Assembly: GCF_004341035.1 (NCBI RefSeq)
Contig: NZ_SLXK01000007.1
Coordinates: 62,001-126,000, forward strand
Source of the DNA: Scopulibacillus darangshiensis
GTDB taxonomy: Bacteria > Bacillota > Bacilli > Bacillales > Sporolactobacillaceae
Reading direction: 5' to 3'
DNA length: 64,000 nt
Every line of letters starts with the position of its first letter. Position 1 is the stretch's first letter. The translations under genes were made by a program, and so were the position numbers. Under the pieces are notes generated by a model, which was given only the letters and a program-made list of their open reading frames with translations, ran no database searches and was not told the DNA's origin. Shown piece by piece: positions 53,377-62,034 of this stretch.

Positions 53377-54492
53377 TTATTGCTGAAACCGTGAGATAAT
53401 AGCCTCTACAATACGTTTTGCCGCCTGGCCGTCGCCATATGGATTGCTCGCTTTAGACATCGCATTGTAAACCTGTTTGTCGGTCAAAAGCTCCTTTGTC
53501 AGGTTATAAATATTGGCTTCCGTAGTACCGGCCAATTTCAGTGTTCCGGCATCAATGCCCTCGGGCCGTTCCGTTGTATCACGAAGAACGAGGACCGGGA
53601 CGCCGAGTGATGGAGCTTCTTCCTGAACACCGCCGGAATCGGTCAGGATGATGTGTGCCCTAGATGCGAAATTGTGGAAATCAATCACGCCAAGAGGCTC
53701 GACCAATTTAATGCGATCGTGTTCACCAAGCTCAGTTGCCGCAGCTTCTCTTACAGTCGGATTGAGGTGGACGGGATAGACGACTTGAACATCTGGATGT
53801 TCGTCGACAATCCGCCTGATCGCACGGAACATATTGTGCATCGGATCACCGAGGTTTTCCCTGCGGTGTGCGGTGAGCAGGATTAGCCGATCATCACCTA
53901 ATTGATCCAGAATATCATGTGTGTAATCCTTCTTTACTGTTGTGGCTAAGGCATCGATTGCTGTGTTCCCTGTAACAAAGATACTGTCTTTTGGTTTATT
54001 TTCTTTAAGGAGATTGTGGGCAGATCTGTCAGTTGGCGCGAAATGCATATCAGCAAGCACACCGGCTAATTGGCGGTTCATTTCTTCCGGAAAAGGTGAA
54101 TATTTATTATATGTACGAAGGCCGGCTTCAACGTGGCCAACAGCAATCTGATTATAATAAGCGGCCAAGGCAGCGACAAAGGTTGTCGTTGTGTCGCCGT
54201 GCACAAGAACGATATCAGGCTTAACATCCTTCATGACGCCTTCCAATCCTTCAAGAGCCCGGGTTGTTATCCCGCTTAATGTCTGCCTGTCTTTCATTAT
54301 GTTGAGATCATAATCAGGTGTGATTTGAAAAACATCCAGAACTTGATCAAGCATTTCCCGATGCTGAGCCGTAACCGTCACGATCGATTCAATCTCATTC
54401 GGATGCTTTTGCAGCTCCAGAACAACAGGAGCCATTTTTATTGCTTCCGGCCTTGTGCCGAAAATCGTCATAACTTTAATCCGTTTTGTCAT
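53377..54492 (-). CDS. wecB: UDP-N-acetylglucosamine 2-epimerase (non-hydrolysing)
   Basis: A 371-residue GT-B-fold epimerase. ATG 54492 (MTKRIKVMTIFGTRPEAIKM) is the natural start; an upstream frame would add eight residues. Characteristic parts are FGTRPEAIKMAPV, VHGDTTTTFVAALAAYYNQI, VGHVEAGLRTYNKYSPFPEE, LTAHRRENLGDPM and ILTDSGGVQEEAPSLGVPVL. It converts UDP-GlcNAc to UDP-ManNAc, the substrate of WecC encoded at 41.7 kb. Here it is transcribed towards the lasso island, which separates it from the polymer operon. UDP-ManNAc may also feed ordinary wall teichoic acid linkage units. Confidence 0.95.
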   Translation of the reverse strand: MTKRIKVMTIFGTRPEAIKMAPVVLELQKHPNEIESIVTVTAQHREMLDQVLDVFQITPDYDLNIMKDRQTLSGITTRALEGLEGVMKDVKPDIVLVHGDTTTTFVAALAAYYNQIAVGHVEAGLRTYNKYSPFPEEMNRQLAGVLADMHFAPTDRSAHNLLKENKPKDSIFVTGNTAIDALATTVKKDYTHDILDQLGDDRLILLTAHRRENLGDPMHNMFRAIRRIVDEHPDVQVVYPVHLNPTVREAAATELGEHDRIKLVEPLGVIDFHNFASRAHIILTDSGGVQEEAPSLGVPVLVLRDTTERPEGIDAGTLKLAGTTEANIYNLTKELLTDKQVYNAMSKASNPYGDGQAAKRIVEAIISRFQQ

Positions 54493-54668
54493 GCAAACAC
54501 CATTCCCTTCGGACAACTTACCTTAATCATATATAGAAAAGTTGGTGATTGGCAAGGGAGATATGTAAAATTTAGGTTAAAATAATGTAAATCATTTAGC
54601 GGAAATTGGCTGATTAAAAGAGGGGGGTGAAAGGCAAGGAAAATGAGAAAATACTTTTTCCCTTTCCT

Positions 54669-55202
54669 CTAGCCTGAACAGCCTAAGTTTTGGAGATGTG
54701 CGTCCTCAATGCGCTTGTCAAGATTGCAGATTCTAGTTAAGGCATCTTTATATTCGATCGTTCGATAATGATGGTTTCCACCCGGCTCTTCATCTGCTTC
54801 ATCTGCTAAAGTGACGACACGCTGCAGTGAATTGAGCCTAAGCTCGCCATCAGGCAAATAAGAATCAGTATGAAGCAGGATCGCAAGGGCAATTTCCTTG
54901 GCCGCATGAGGATCTTCGCCGGACCGAATCAGCAATTTATGGGCCCGGTTTGCTCCCTTAATCGCGTGAATATCATTTTCTTTGTATAAGTCATAATCCC
55001 ATTCACCGTCCCGATACCATTTATAATGTCCGATATCGTGAAGCAATCCCGCTTTCACCGCAAGATCAGGATTGACATTAAGCTTCAATGAAAAGCTGTA
55101 AGCATGTTCAGCAACCGCGATTGCATGTGCCATGCCTGATCTGCCGACATATTTCTGAGTTATAGGATGGGTAAAAAGCTTCTCTAATGTCACCTTTCTC
55201 AT
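54669..55202 (-). CDS. HD-domain hydrolase
   Basis: A 177-residue protein. ATG 55202 (MRKVTLEKLFTHPITQKYVG) follows GGGAGG; longer in-frame starts have no such site. HD-domain metal ligands are visible: His in MAHAIAVAEHAYSFSL, the HD pair in AGLLHDIGHYKWY, His in AILLHTDSYLPDGE and Asp in VVTLADEADEEPGG. It is a predicted metal-dependent phosphohydrolase acting on a nucleotide or similar substrate. It stands alone; substrate unknown. Confidence 0.85.
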   Translation of the reverse strand: MRKVTLEKLFTHPITQKYVGRSGMAHAIAVAEHAYSFSLKLNVNPDLAVKAGLLHDIGHYKWYRDGEWDYDLYKENDIHAIKGANRAHKLLIRSGEDPHAAKEIALAILLHTDSYLPDGELRLNSLQRVVTLADEADEEPGGNHHYRTIEYKDALTRICNLDKRIEDAHLQNLGCSG

Positions 55203-55418
55203 AACAGTAACCTCCCTTTCGAAAAAATTTATTGTTTTCGAATATAACACGGTTTGGATCTGAATGCAACTGGTAAAGGTTTAACAAATCATACCAACGC
55301 TTGGCACACCATAAAGAAAACTGGAAAAACATGCTTTATCGAATGATCTAATTGTGTTTATCATACGATAGCTTAATAAGATGAAAATCAAATATTAAAA
55401 TAGGAAAGGGTGGGAATT

Positions 55419-55781
55419 ATGGCACGGGCAACTGTTAGGGTGTTAGGTGTTATCTTTCTGATTCTTGGTATTGTAGGATTCTTTATTTCTTTTGATGATT
55501 TATTCTCTTTAACGCTAAATCATAACATCGTTCATTTGCTTACAGGTATTATTCTTCTGGCAGCAAGCGGCAGTGAGGCGAGCAGCGCCCTGGTCGCAAA
55601 GATTTTCGGCTTTATCTACTTAGTCGTCTTTATCGTTGGGTTGTTCACGCAAGATATTTTAGGCATTATGCTGCTTCCAGCAGACGATGTCCTCCACGTT
55701 ATTATTGCTGCGGTTCTTTTATATGTCGGATTTAAATCGGCAAGTGTAACAACAAATCGAACCAAAAATACTCAAGCATAA
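55419..55781 (+). CDS. DUF4383-like membrane protein
   Basis: A 120-residue protein from ATG 55419, eight bases after AGGAAAGGG. Four hydrophobic helices cover most of it (VLGVIFLILGIVGFFISF at the start). The features HNIVHLLTGIILLAA and DDVLHVIIAAVLLYVG give the two His-rich helix starts that mark the DUF4383 family. Function unknown. Confidence 0.78.
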   Translation: MARATVRVLGVIFLILGIVGFFISFDDLFSLTLNHNIVHLLTGIILLAASGSEASSALVAKIFGFIYLVVFIVGLFTQDILGIMLLPADDVLHVIIAAVLLYVGFKSASVTTNRTKNTQA

Positions 55782-55786
55782 AAAGT

Positions 55787-55822
55787 AAAACAGCCATTCC
55801 CAAGAAAGGGGATGGCTGTTTT
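55787..55822. terminator. Bidirectional terminator
   Basis: AAAACAGCCAT and ATGGCTGTTTT, extended by TCCC/GGGG, lie between the convergent DUF4383 and FUSC genes with A and T runs on both sides. Confidence 0.88.
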
Positions 55823-55826
55823 GCAC

Positions 55827-58010
55827 CTATTGCCTTTTTGAACGGGCACCCATATCCTTGGCAAGTGAAACAACGGCTTGGTTAATCCGCCAAACATAAT
55901 AGAGGTCATAAATAAGCTTGTCATGGTTCAATACATTAAGGCTTCTCTTATCAGGGAGCCGTTCGATTCTCTCCCGTTCTTTTTCCAATTCCCATACGGA
56001 TTCCTGATGGCCGCTCTTACCGCTGATTAACCGGCAAAGAACATTTAGATTATCTTCAATGCGTGATTGCACATGATGTAATGTCTGACGAAGGCTTTCG
56101 TCGGCGTCCCTTATAATCCCGCGATTTGTAGAAGCGGTAAGATGTTTGGCATAATAATTTACTGCTGTCAGCACAGTCAGCCGCCGTTCAATGCCGGAAC
56201 GCCCTAAGGTGCCTGGAGTATTATGCAAAGGTCTTGCCTCGTCTCGGACCTGTTGAAGCAGGACGTCGAGATCCAACGCTTTGTCGGCAAGGTTCGTTAA
56301 AGGCTGCGCACCTGCGAATCTCCCCAAATAATCCTTCAGATAAGCCTTAAGATCGAACAGGAAGTCCTCGATAGTGTCAGCCACCTTGTCTTTCGTTCTT
56401 TTTGGAAAGACAAGCGCTGAAACGAGAAAACCAATAGCAGCACCGATCAGTGTATCAAGCACCCTGGCGAATAATAATTGTTCACTAATCCCGCCAAGCA
56501 AAATATCATACATTATTGCAAGCACCATGGTGATCCAAAAGATCATCAACGCATAAGAAATGGGAAAAAGGTAAAAAGCCATAAATACACAGAAAAACAA
56601 TATACTTATTTCTAAATCTATGCGGCCCGACACTGCGTGGGCCAAGAAGAAGCCGACAACCGCGCCCAGCAAAGTTCCCGCAAAGCGTTGAAAGGCTTTT
56701 ACAAAGGTTCTGCCGACTGATTCGGTTCCTAGAAGGACGACAAAGGCGGAAAGCAGTATCCAATATTGATGGGAGGGGGATAAAAGATATCCAAGGACAA
56801 TGGACATTGTTCCTGCCAATATGGCCTGTAATGCCCTTTTTGTGGAAACCTCCATACCGTTTGTCTGGGTATCGTGACTTGTTTCTTCTTCTAGACTTTT
56901 AACATTATCTTTTTCTAATGTTTCTTTACGGGTAACCTTTAGCCGATGTGCGCTATCGACCACATGACTCGCGATTGATTCAATTCTCCGTATGAGGAAT
57001 AACCATGCTCTTACGCTTTCATCCTTATTATTGAATTGATCCAATTTTTGCTTAAGCGCCTGAACAGCATCCTCAGCTTCCTTAAGGTGTGAGGCCTCAT
57101 AATCTTCTTGCAACACATCTGCATCACGCAGCGCCTTTACAACTTGCAGCAATGTTTCCCTAACTTCAGAGTTTTCAAGGGCATGCAATACTTTCAAACG
57201 TCTGACTGCAGGCGATAGCGTTTCAATCAGCATTTGTGAGTCAAAAAGATATAAGCGAAGCTGCTGGGTTTGGATGCCCGGCCAAACTTTACCAGGATCG
57301 GTTGGCCCAAGTTGGCCAGAAGTCATCCTGGCATATTCATTTAGCTTCACCACGTTCCGCTTAAGAGTAGCTTGGCGCAGACGATTTCTCTTCAAATCCT
57401 CAATGGCTTCGATCATTATTCTAAATATAAGATTGGTCTGTATATGATAGGATGCCATGGAACGCTTAAGAATCATGTCGGAGCGCTCTTTGAAAATGAT
57501 AAAGTTGAACAAAAAGGCGTAGACGACACCTACCGCGACAGCTATTAAAAACCAAGGCAGCTGTGCCGGCTTGACATGCAGAAGTGTTGAAAAATAAAGT
57601 GAAATAAAACCGATCATGCAAAGGGAAAAGTATCTGGACCCGAAACGCTGCAAATAGAAAGCCAAAAAGATAACGGTTATCAAAGCAACATCAGCAATGT
57701 GACTAAGGGAAGATAAAACTGAACCGAGCGTTATGGCTAGTCCGCTTGATAGTGTTAATAATAAAGTTGTGACTTTTTGTTCTTTGGTGGAATCATCATT
57801 TACAACCATAATGCCCATGAGACCCACGATGCCGGCCAAGATAGCAACAGTCATTTGTCCTTTTGCAAAAATGCTGACAAGCAGAAGCATCGTCAGGACA
57901 GAACTTATAACACTTAATGTAACGGTTATTGCTTTTTGCAGCCGTGTCAGCCCTGGGTCAGAAGCTAATATTCGATCTATCCAATGGCGGATAATATTTA
58001 AATTAATCAT
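55827..58010 (-). CDS. FUSC/ArAE-family membrane transporter
   Basis: A 727-residue protein if it starts at ATG 58010 (MINLNIIRHWIDRILASDPG), which follows GAGGATGAG; a GTG at 58082 would add 24 residues. It contains two blocks of membrane helices (about 25-190 and 400-545), each followed by a long cytoplasmic helical region, the architecture of YccS/YhfK/AaeB-type proteins. The second block includes the FUSC-like VGRTFVKAFQRFAGTLLGAV. Family members export aromatic acids or similar compounds; the substrate here is unknown. It lies 93 bases downstream of the UbiB-like gene in the same direction. Confidence 0.85.
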   Translation of the reverse strand: MINLNIIRHWIDRILASDPGLTRLQKAITVTLSVISSVLTMLLLVSIFAKGQMTVAILAGIVGLMGIMVVNDDSTKEQKVTTLLLTLSSGLAITLGSVLSSLSHIADVALITVIFLAFYLQRFGSRYFSLCMIGFISLYFSTLLHVKPAQLPWFLIAVAVGVVYAFLFNFIIFKERSDMILKRSMASYHIQTNLIFRIMIEAIEDLKRNRLRQATLKRNVVKLNEYARMTSGQLGPTDPGKVWPGIQTQQLRLYLFDSQMLIETLSPAVRRLKVLHALENSEVRETLLQVVKALRDADVLQEDYEASHLKEAEDAVQALKQKLDQFNNKDESVRAWLFLIRRIESIASHVVDSAHRLKVTRKETLEKDNVKSLEEETSHDTQTNGMEVSTKRALQAILAGTMSIVLGYLLSPSHQYWILLSAFVVLLGTESVGRTFVKAFQRFAGTLLGAVVGFFLAHAVSGRIDLEISILFFCVFMAFYLFPISYALMIFWITMVLAIMYDILLGGISEQLLFARVLDTLIGAAIGFLVSALVFPKRTKDKVADTIEDFLFDLKAYLKDYLGRFAGAQPLTNLADKALDLDVLLQQVRDEARPLHNTPGTLGRSGIERRLTVLTAVNYYAKHLTASTNRGIIRDADESLRQTLHHVQSRIEDNLNVLCRLISGKSGHQESVWELEKERERIERLPDKRSLNVLNHDKLIYDLYYVWRINQAVVSLAKDMGARSKRQ

Positions 58011-58103
58011 TTTGTTCTCATCCTCATCCCTTAATAATATCTGAAAGAGACTAGAGAACCAACTCATAAACTTTTCTGCCACAATAATGTAGGTTCCGGG
58101 TCG

Positions 58104-59774
58104 TCAAAATCTGCCTGAACGAATAATCGAATAGATAAGCAACAAAAACATGAGAAAAGCAATGACGAAGCCAATTTCAATCGCCGGGATCTGTGCCAAG
58201 AAGCTATTTCCAAAGGTAGCTCCAATGATGAGACCGACTATGACGATGCTAAAGGCAAGTAATGTAATGCTGAAAGACAGTCTGTTTCCAACACGGTCAA
58301 GCTTCAGCAGTAACTTATCAATCTGCGGGATGTTCATTTCAAACTTTGCTTTGCCCTTATTCACGTTGGTTAGTGTGCTTTTAAGCTGGTGGGGAAGCTC
58401 GAATATGACTTCTGTTATTCCCGTAACTTCTTGCCATAGCTTCGTCAGTGCATTTTTTGGATTTAACCGCTCCAACACCATTTTTTTGCCGTATGGCTGG
58501 GCCAGCTGAATCATGCTTAAATCGCTATCCAAATCAGTTATAATCGATTCGATCGTCATCAGGGCTTTGCCAAGCAATGTATAATCCTTTGGAATAGTGA
58601 TTCTGTACCTTTGAGTAACATTGAAAAGGTCGGCAATCGCATTACCAATATTAATTTCGCTTAATGGAATATTGGCATACCTATCCCGAAGCTCATCCAA
58701 GTCTCTCTTAAGTTTGTTTTCGTCAATATCATCCGAGGAAACAGCCATTTGCCGAACAGTTTGCACAAGCAGATCGGTATTCTTTCTCATTAATCCTATA
58801 ACAAGGCCGGCGAAGTTCTGTTTCATATTATTTGTTAACATGCCGACTTGTCCAAAGTCGATATAGGCAATTTTGTTTTCAGGCAGGAAGAAAATATTTC
58901 CAGGGTGTGGATCACCATGATAGAAACCATTAATTAATACCTGATTTAAAAATGAGTGGACAAGCCGGTCAGCAAGCACTTTTTTATCAAAGTTATCATG
59001 GGGCAATGCTGCTAATTCACTGAATTTCTTGCCATCGATGTATGCTGTTGTTAACACTTTCTTTGTCGAGTATTCCCAGTACACGCTAGGTATGATGATC
59101 TTATCGTTATTTTCAAATTGCTTTTTGATTTTCTCCGTATTTCTTCCTTCCCGAGAATAATCCATTTCACTCCTGATTGCAGTCGCCAGCTCGTCAACGA
59201 TATCTCTTATTTGATAATGTTTGGCCCAGTTATAATGCTGTTCAATAAGATGTGCGAGATCTCTCAGAATCTCGATATCGTGTTCAACCTGAATTTCTAT
59301 CTTTGGCCTGCGGACTTTTACAACGACATCTTCTCCTGTCTTTAAGACGGCCCTGTGAACCTGCCCGATTGAAGCAGCGGCAAGGCATTGCTCATCAAAA
59401 TGGTCAAACAGATCATCACAGGATGCTCCAAGCTCTTGTTCAATAATATGTTTTATGACTGTGCTATTGATCGGTCTGACATCATCTTGAAGCTTTTCCA
59501 GCTCCTCAGTAAGCTGGCCTGGGATTAAGTCTCTTCGTATACTTAATAATTGACCAAGCTTGATAAAAGTAGGGCCGAGATCCTCCATTAACAGCCTGAG
59601 TCTTTTTCCGAGCGGTTTCGCATTGCCATTAAGATCTGCAGTCATTATTTTTGGAAGGGAGAGCAGGTGAAATAACCCAACTTCTTTTATAATATATCCA
59701 AACCCGAATTTCGCTAGAGCCGTAGCTATTTCCCTGTACCGGTGCATGTGCCGAATTTTCTTCATGATCATCAT
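58104..59774 (-). CDS. UbiB/ABC1-family atypical kinase
   Basis: A 556-residue protein starting at ATG 59774 (or 59771) behind CAGGTGA. The hallmark KxGQ motif is FIKLGQLLSIRRDLIP, the Ala-rich loop is AAASIGQVHRAVLKTGEDVV, and the catalytic part reads INGFYHGDPHPGNIFFLPEN with AYIDFGQVG. Two membrane helices form the C terminus (about 500-550). UbiB proteins are ATPases needed for quinone or other prenyl-lipid handling. The upstream phasin-like gene is 25 bases away, and this pairing is common in Bacilli. The exact role in menaquinone-producing bacteria is unclear. Confidence 0.93.
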   Translation of the reverse strand: MMIMKKIRHMHRYREIATALAKFGFGYIIKEVGLFHLLSLPKIMTADLNGNAKPLGKRLRLLMEDLGPTFIKLGQLLSIRRDLIPGQLTEELEKLQDDVRPINSTVIKHIIEQELGASCDDLFDHFDEQCLAAASIGQVHRAVLKTGEDVVVKVRRPKIEIQVEHDIEILRDLAHLIEQHYNWAKHYQIRDIVDELATAIRSEMDYSREGRNTEKIKKQFENNDKIIIPSVYWEYSTKKVLTTAYIDGKKFSELAALPHDNFDKKVLADRLVHSFLNQVLINGFYHGDPHPGNIFFLPENKIAYIDFGQVGMLTNNMKQNFAGLVIGLMRKNTDLLVQTVRQMAVSSDDIDENKLKRDLDELRDRYANIPLSEINIGNAIADLFNVTQRYRITIPKDYTLLGKALMTIESIITDLDSDLSMIQLAQPYGKKMVLERLNPKNALTKLWQEVTGITEVIFELPHQLKSTLTNVNKGKAKFEMNIPQIDKLLLKLDRVGNRLSFSITLLAFSIVIVGLIIGATFGNSFLAQIPAIEIGFVIAFLMFLLLIYSIIRSGRF

Positions 59775-59799
59775 TTTTCACCTGCACTTCTTTTTAGTC

Positions 59800-60117
59800 C
59801 TATTTTTTTGCCGATTGAACAAGGCTATCCAGCTTTTCCTCTAACGTATTTAGCTGTTGTTTTACTTCCTTTAGATCTTCTTCAGTAATAAAGCCAAGGC
59901 CTTTTATCATGGAAGTGATTTCTTGACGAAATTGGTCATTCCACTCCTCTTTCTTCCCTTTTCCTTTTTCACCAAGGCCGTCGATGAATTTCTTCGCTTC
60001 ACTGGGAGCAATGTCCCCTTTGGCTGCCAGTTCATTAATATACTTTTCCGCCTTTTCTTTGCCGGCAAAGGCTGCGCCTAAACCAAGGTAAAAGCCTTTT
60101 TTCAGTAAATCGTTCAT
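59800..60117 (-). CDS. Phasin-like helical protein
   Basis: A 105-residue helical protein. ATG 60117 (MNDLLKKGFYLGLGAAFAGK) lies nine bases after AAAGG; ATG 60126 directly abuts it. It has an amphipathic glycine-rich N terminus, a Lys-rich middle with GEKGKGKKEEW, and a C-terminal leucine-heptad coiled coil (LKEVKQQLNTLEEKLDSL). This matches the PhaF-like 'polyhydroxyalkanoate synthesis regulator phasin' family. No PHA genes are near; it is cotranscribed with the UbiB-like kinase and may be its partner at the membrane. Confidence 0.8.
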   Translation of the reverse strand: MNDLLKKGFYLGLGAAFAGKEKAEKYINELAAKGDIAPSEAKKFIDGLGEKGKGKKEEWNDQFRQEITSMIKGLGFITEEDLKEVKQQLNTLEEKLDSLVQSAKK

Positions 60118-60306
60118 ATTTGTCATCCTTTCAAATTATCTTTTGTATTCTTTACCCGAAAATAGATCATCTTATTATTCTTTTTCGAGGATTTCTTATA
60201 CAGGTCTGACATTTTTATTATTAGCTTGGGTGTTCACCTATAATCCCCGCTCGGCATATCGTATTTGTGTCAAAGAAATTTTCGTTAAACAGAGGAGTTG
60301 TCTGTA

Positions 60307-61413
60307 TTGACTGGAAAGACAATTAACTATTATGCGGGCGGTAATACAGCACAGGGTTTCTATAGTTTATTTGATTCAGCTGTCGGGTCACTTGACCGGT
60401 TGTTCATACTTAAAGGCGGACCAGGCACCGGGAAATCCTCGCTGATGAAAACGATCGGCAGTGTTTGGGTTGAAAAAGGGTATGATATCGAATATATTCA
60501 TTGTTCATCAGATAATGATTCAATTGATGGCATCATTGTGTCCGAATTAGGAATCGGCATTGTGGATGGCACAGCGCCACACGTTATTGAACCAAAAGCC
60601 CCAGGAGCTGTAGAAGAATATGTTAACTTAGGAGAGGCTTGGGATTCGAGGAAGTTAGAAAGCCACAGAGAAGAGATTGCTAATTACACAACACGGATTA
60701 GCGACGCCTTCCAATCTGTCTATGCCGTGTATGCTGATGCCCTTGCCATTCACGACGAATGGGAGGAAATATATATCAGCAATATGGACGTTGGAAAGGC
60801 AGACGCCTTGACAACACGGCTGATTGACTCATTTTTGGGTGAGCAAACATTGGATAAAAAGGCCAAAGTGGAGCATCGATTCTTAGGTGCCGCTACACCG
60901 AAGGGTCCAGTGGATTTTATTCAAAATCTTACAGAAGATGTTCCAAAGAGGTATTTTCTAAAAGGGCGCCCAGGGTCCGGAAAATCGACATTGTTGAAAA
61001 AACTGGCTCGTTCCGCGGAAAATAAGGGTTTCAATGTGGAGATTTATCATTGCGGCTTTGATCCGCACAGCCTTGATATGGTGATCGTCAGGGAATTAGG
61101 CTTTGCTATTTTTGACAGCACTTCACCGCATGAATATTTTCCCGATCGGGAAAGTGATGAAATCATTGATATGTACGAGGAAATTATTGCGCTTGGAACC
61201 GATGAAAAGTATGCGGGGGAAATTGAAGATATTTCACAGCGATATGCTGAAAAAATGAAGGAAGCAAACATCTATCTTGCTGAAGCAAAACAGCTGCATG
61301 ATAAATTAGAGGAATTTTATATTGATGCGATGGATTTTTCTAAAATTGATGACATTCGTGAGACATTGGAAGCCGAATTTGACCGGAGGGCTTTAAAGAC
61401 AGTGAAGAAATGA
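60307..61413 (+). CDS. Double P-loop ATPase (PRK06851-like)
   Basis: A 368-residue soluble protein. TTG 60307 is preferred, with AGAGGAG nine bases upstream; TTG 60298 directly follows that site. It consists of two similar halves, each with a Walker A: LKGGPGTGKSSLMKTIGS (first half) and LKGRPGSGKSTLLKKLAR (second half, about residue 220). Both halves continue with an IHCSSDNDSIDG or YHCGFDPHSLDM segment and then LGI..VDGTAPH or LGFAIFDSTSPH. This internal duplication is typical of the uncharacterised PRK06851 family of Bacilli. The function is unknown. Confidence 0.85.
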   Translation: MTGKTINYYAGGNTAQGFYSLFDSAVGSLDRLFILKGGPGTGKSSLMKTIGSVWVEKGYDIEYIHCSSDNDSIDGIIVSELGIGIVDGTAPHVIEPKAPGAVEEYVNLGEAWDSRKLESHREEIANYTTRISDAFQSVYAVYADALAIHDEWEEIYISNMDVGKADALTTRLIDSFLGEQTLDKKAKVEHRFLGAATPKGPVDFIQNLTEDVPKRYFLKGRPGSGKSTLLKKLARSAENKGFNVEIYHCGFDPHSLDMVIVRELGFAIFDSTSPHEYFPDRESDEIIDMYEEIIALGTDEKYAGEIEDISQRYAEKMKEANIYLAEAKQLHDKLEEFYIDAMDFSKIDDIRETLEAEFDRRALKTVKK

Positions 61414-61418
61414 CGGGT

Positions 61419-61739
61419 AGAAAAAGAGGCTGGGACAAAATTAAAAGGGTTCATTCATATGCCGAACAATAAAGTTTGAAAAGTATCATTGCAAATGCGA
61501 AGCGTAGTCAAAATACGAAAGACTCCTACGGGAACAGCACGTGTCCGAAGACCCCGCAAGAAAGCGGTTTTTGCTTTCTGAGGAGGCTGAGGCCGTGCCC
61601 GTGGAAAGCGAAGTATTTTGACGTAGCGCTTCGTTGTTTCTTCTGTATAAATAAAAACCCGAACTATTCAGATAGGATGTCTGAATAAGTTCGGGTTTTT
61701 CTATTAGTAAAAAAACCTTCTGTCCTAGCCTCTTTTTCT
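61419..61739. repeat. MITE-like 321-bp repeat with 19-bp terminal inverted repeats
   Basis: AGAAAAAGAGGCTGGGACA at the left end is the reverse complement of the right end (61721-61739) with one mismatch. The inside holds ACTCCTACGGGAACAGCACG and GACCCCGCAAGAAAGCGG blocks that I recognise from many Bacillus intergenic repeats. There is no transposase gene or clear target duplication. A hairpin at 61653-61700 lies near its right end. Confidence 0.75.
61653..61702 (+). terminator. Hairpin inside the MITE-like repeat
   Basis: AAAAACCCGAAC pairs with GTTCGGGTTTTT, with TATTCAGA/TCTGAATA inside; the T-run after it makes it a probable bidirectional terminator. Confidence 0.75.
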
Positions 61740-61830
61740 GTTACCCCCTTCTTTTAAAAGACATTTGACATTTTTCGACATCGATGATAAACTGCGTTGG
61801 TCGCAAAAAAACAAAATAAAATTATTCTTT

Positions 61831-61940
61831 CTTATCGTGAGAGGTGGAGGGACTGGCCCGATGAAACCCGGCAACCGTTAAGCGCTGCTTAAAATGGTGC
61901 CAATTCCTGCAAAGCGGATGGCTTTGGAAGATGAGAAGAA
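61831..61940 (+). promoter_or_regulatory. SAM-I (S-box) riboswitch
   Basis: The conserved S-box core is clear: CTTATC then GAGAGGTGGAGGGACTGGCC, CGATGAAACCCGGCAACC, a GGTGCCAATTCCTGC block, and GATGAGAAG that closes helix P1. Binding S-adenosylmethionine stabilises P1 and permits the terminator at 61958-61992 to form. It precedes the NhaC-family gene, which would therefore be expressed when methionine is scarce. Confidence 0.95.
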
Positions 61941-61957
61941 GGCGAATAAATAAACCC

Positions 61958-61993
61958 ATGCCTTCCTGCTCATGTTGCGGGAAGGCATTTTTG
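61958..61993 (+). terminator. S-box expression-platform terminator
   Basis: ATGCCTTCC and GGAAGGCAT form a nine-bp stem with a 13-base loop, followed by TTTTTGG, between the riboswitch and the transporter gene. Confidence 0.9.
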
Positions 61994-62034
61994 GTATATG
62001 ACATCATGACATCGCAAAAGAGAGGTTTTAACTA

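Noticed and set aside
55827-60117. Plus-strand frames opposite the FUSC and UbiB-like genes
   Set aside because: They are antisense shadows of clearly coding minus-strand genes and lack ribosome sites.
61476-61688. Reading frame of 70 codons inside the MITE-like repeat
   Set aside because: It runs through the conserved repeat blocks and a terminator hairpin and has no ribosome site; a chance frame.
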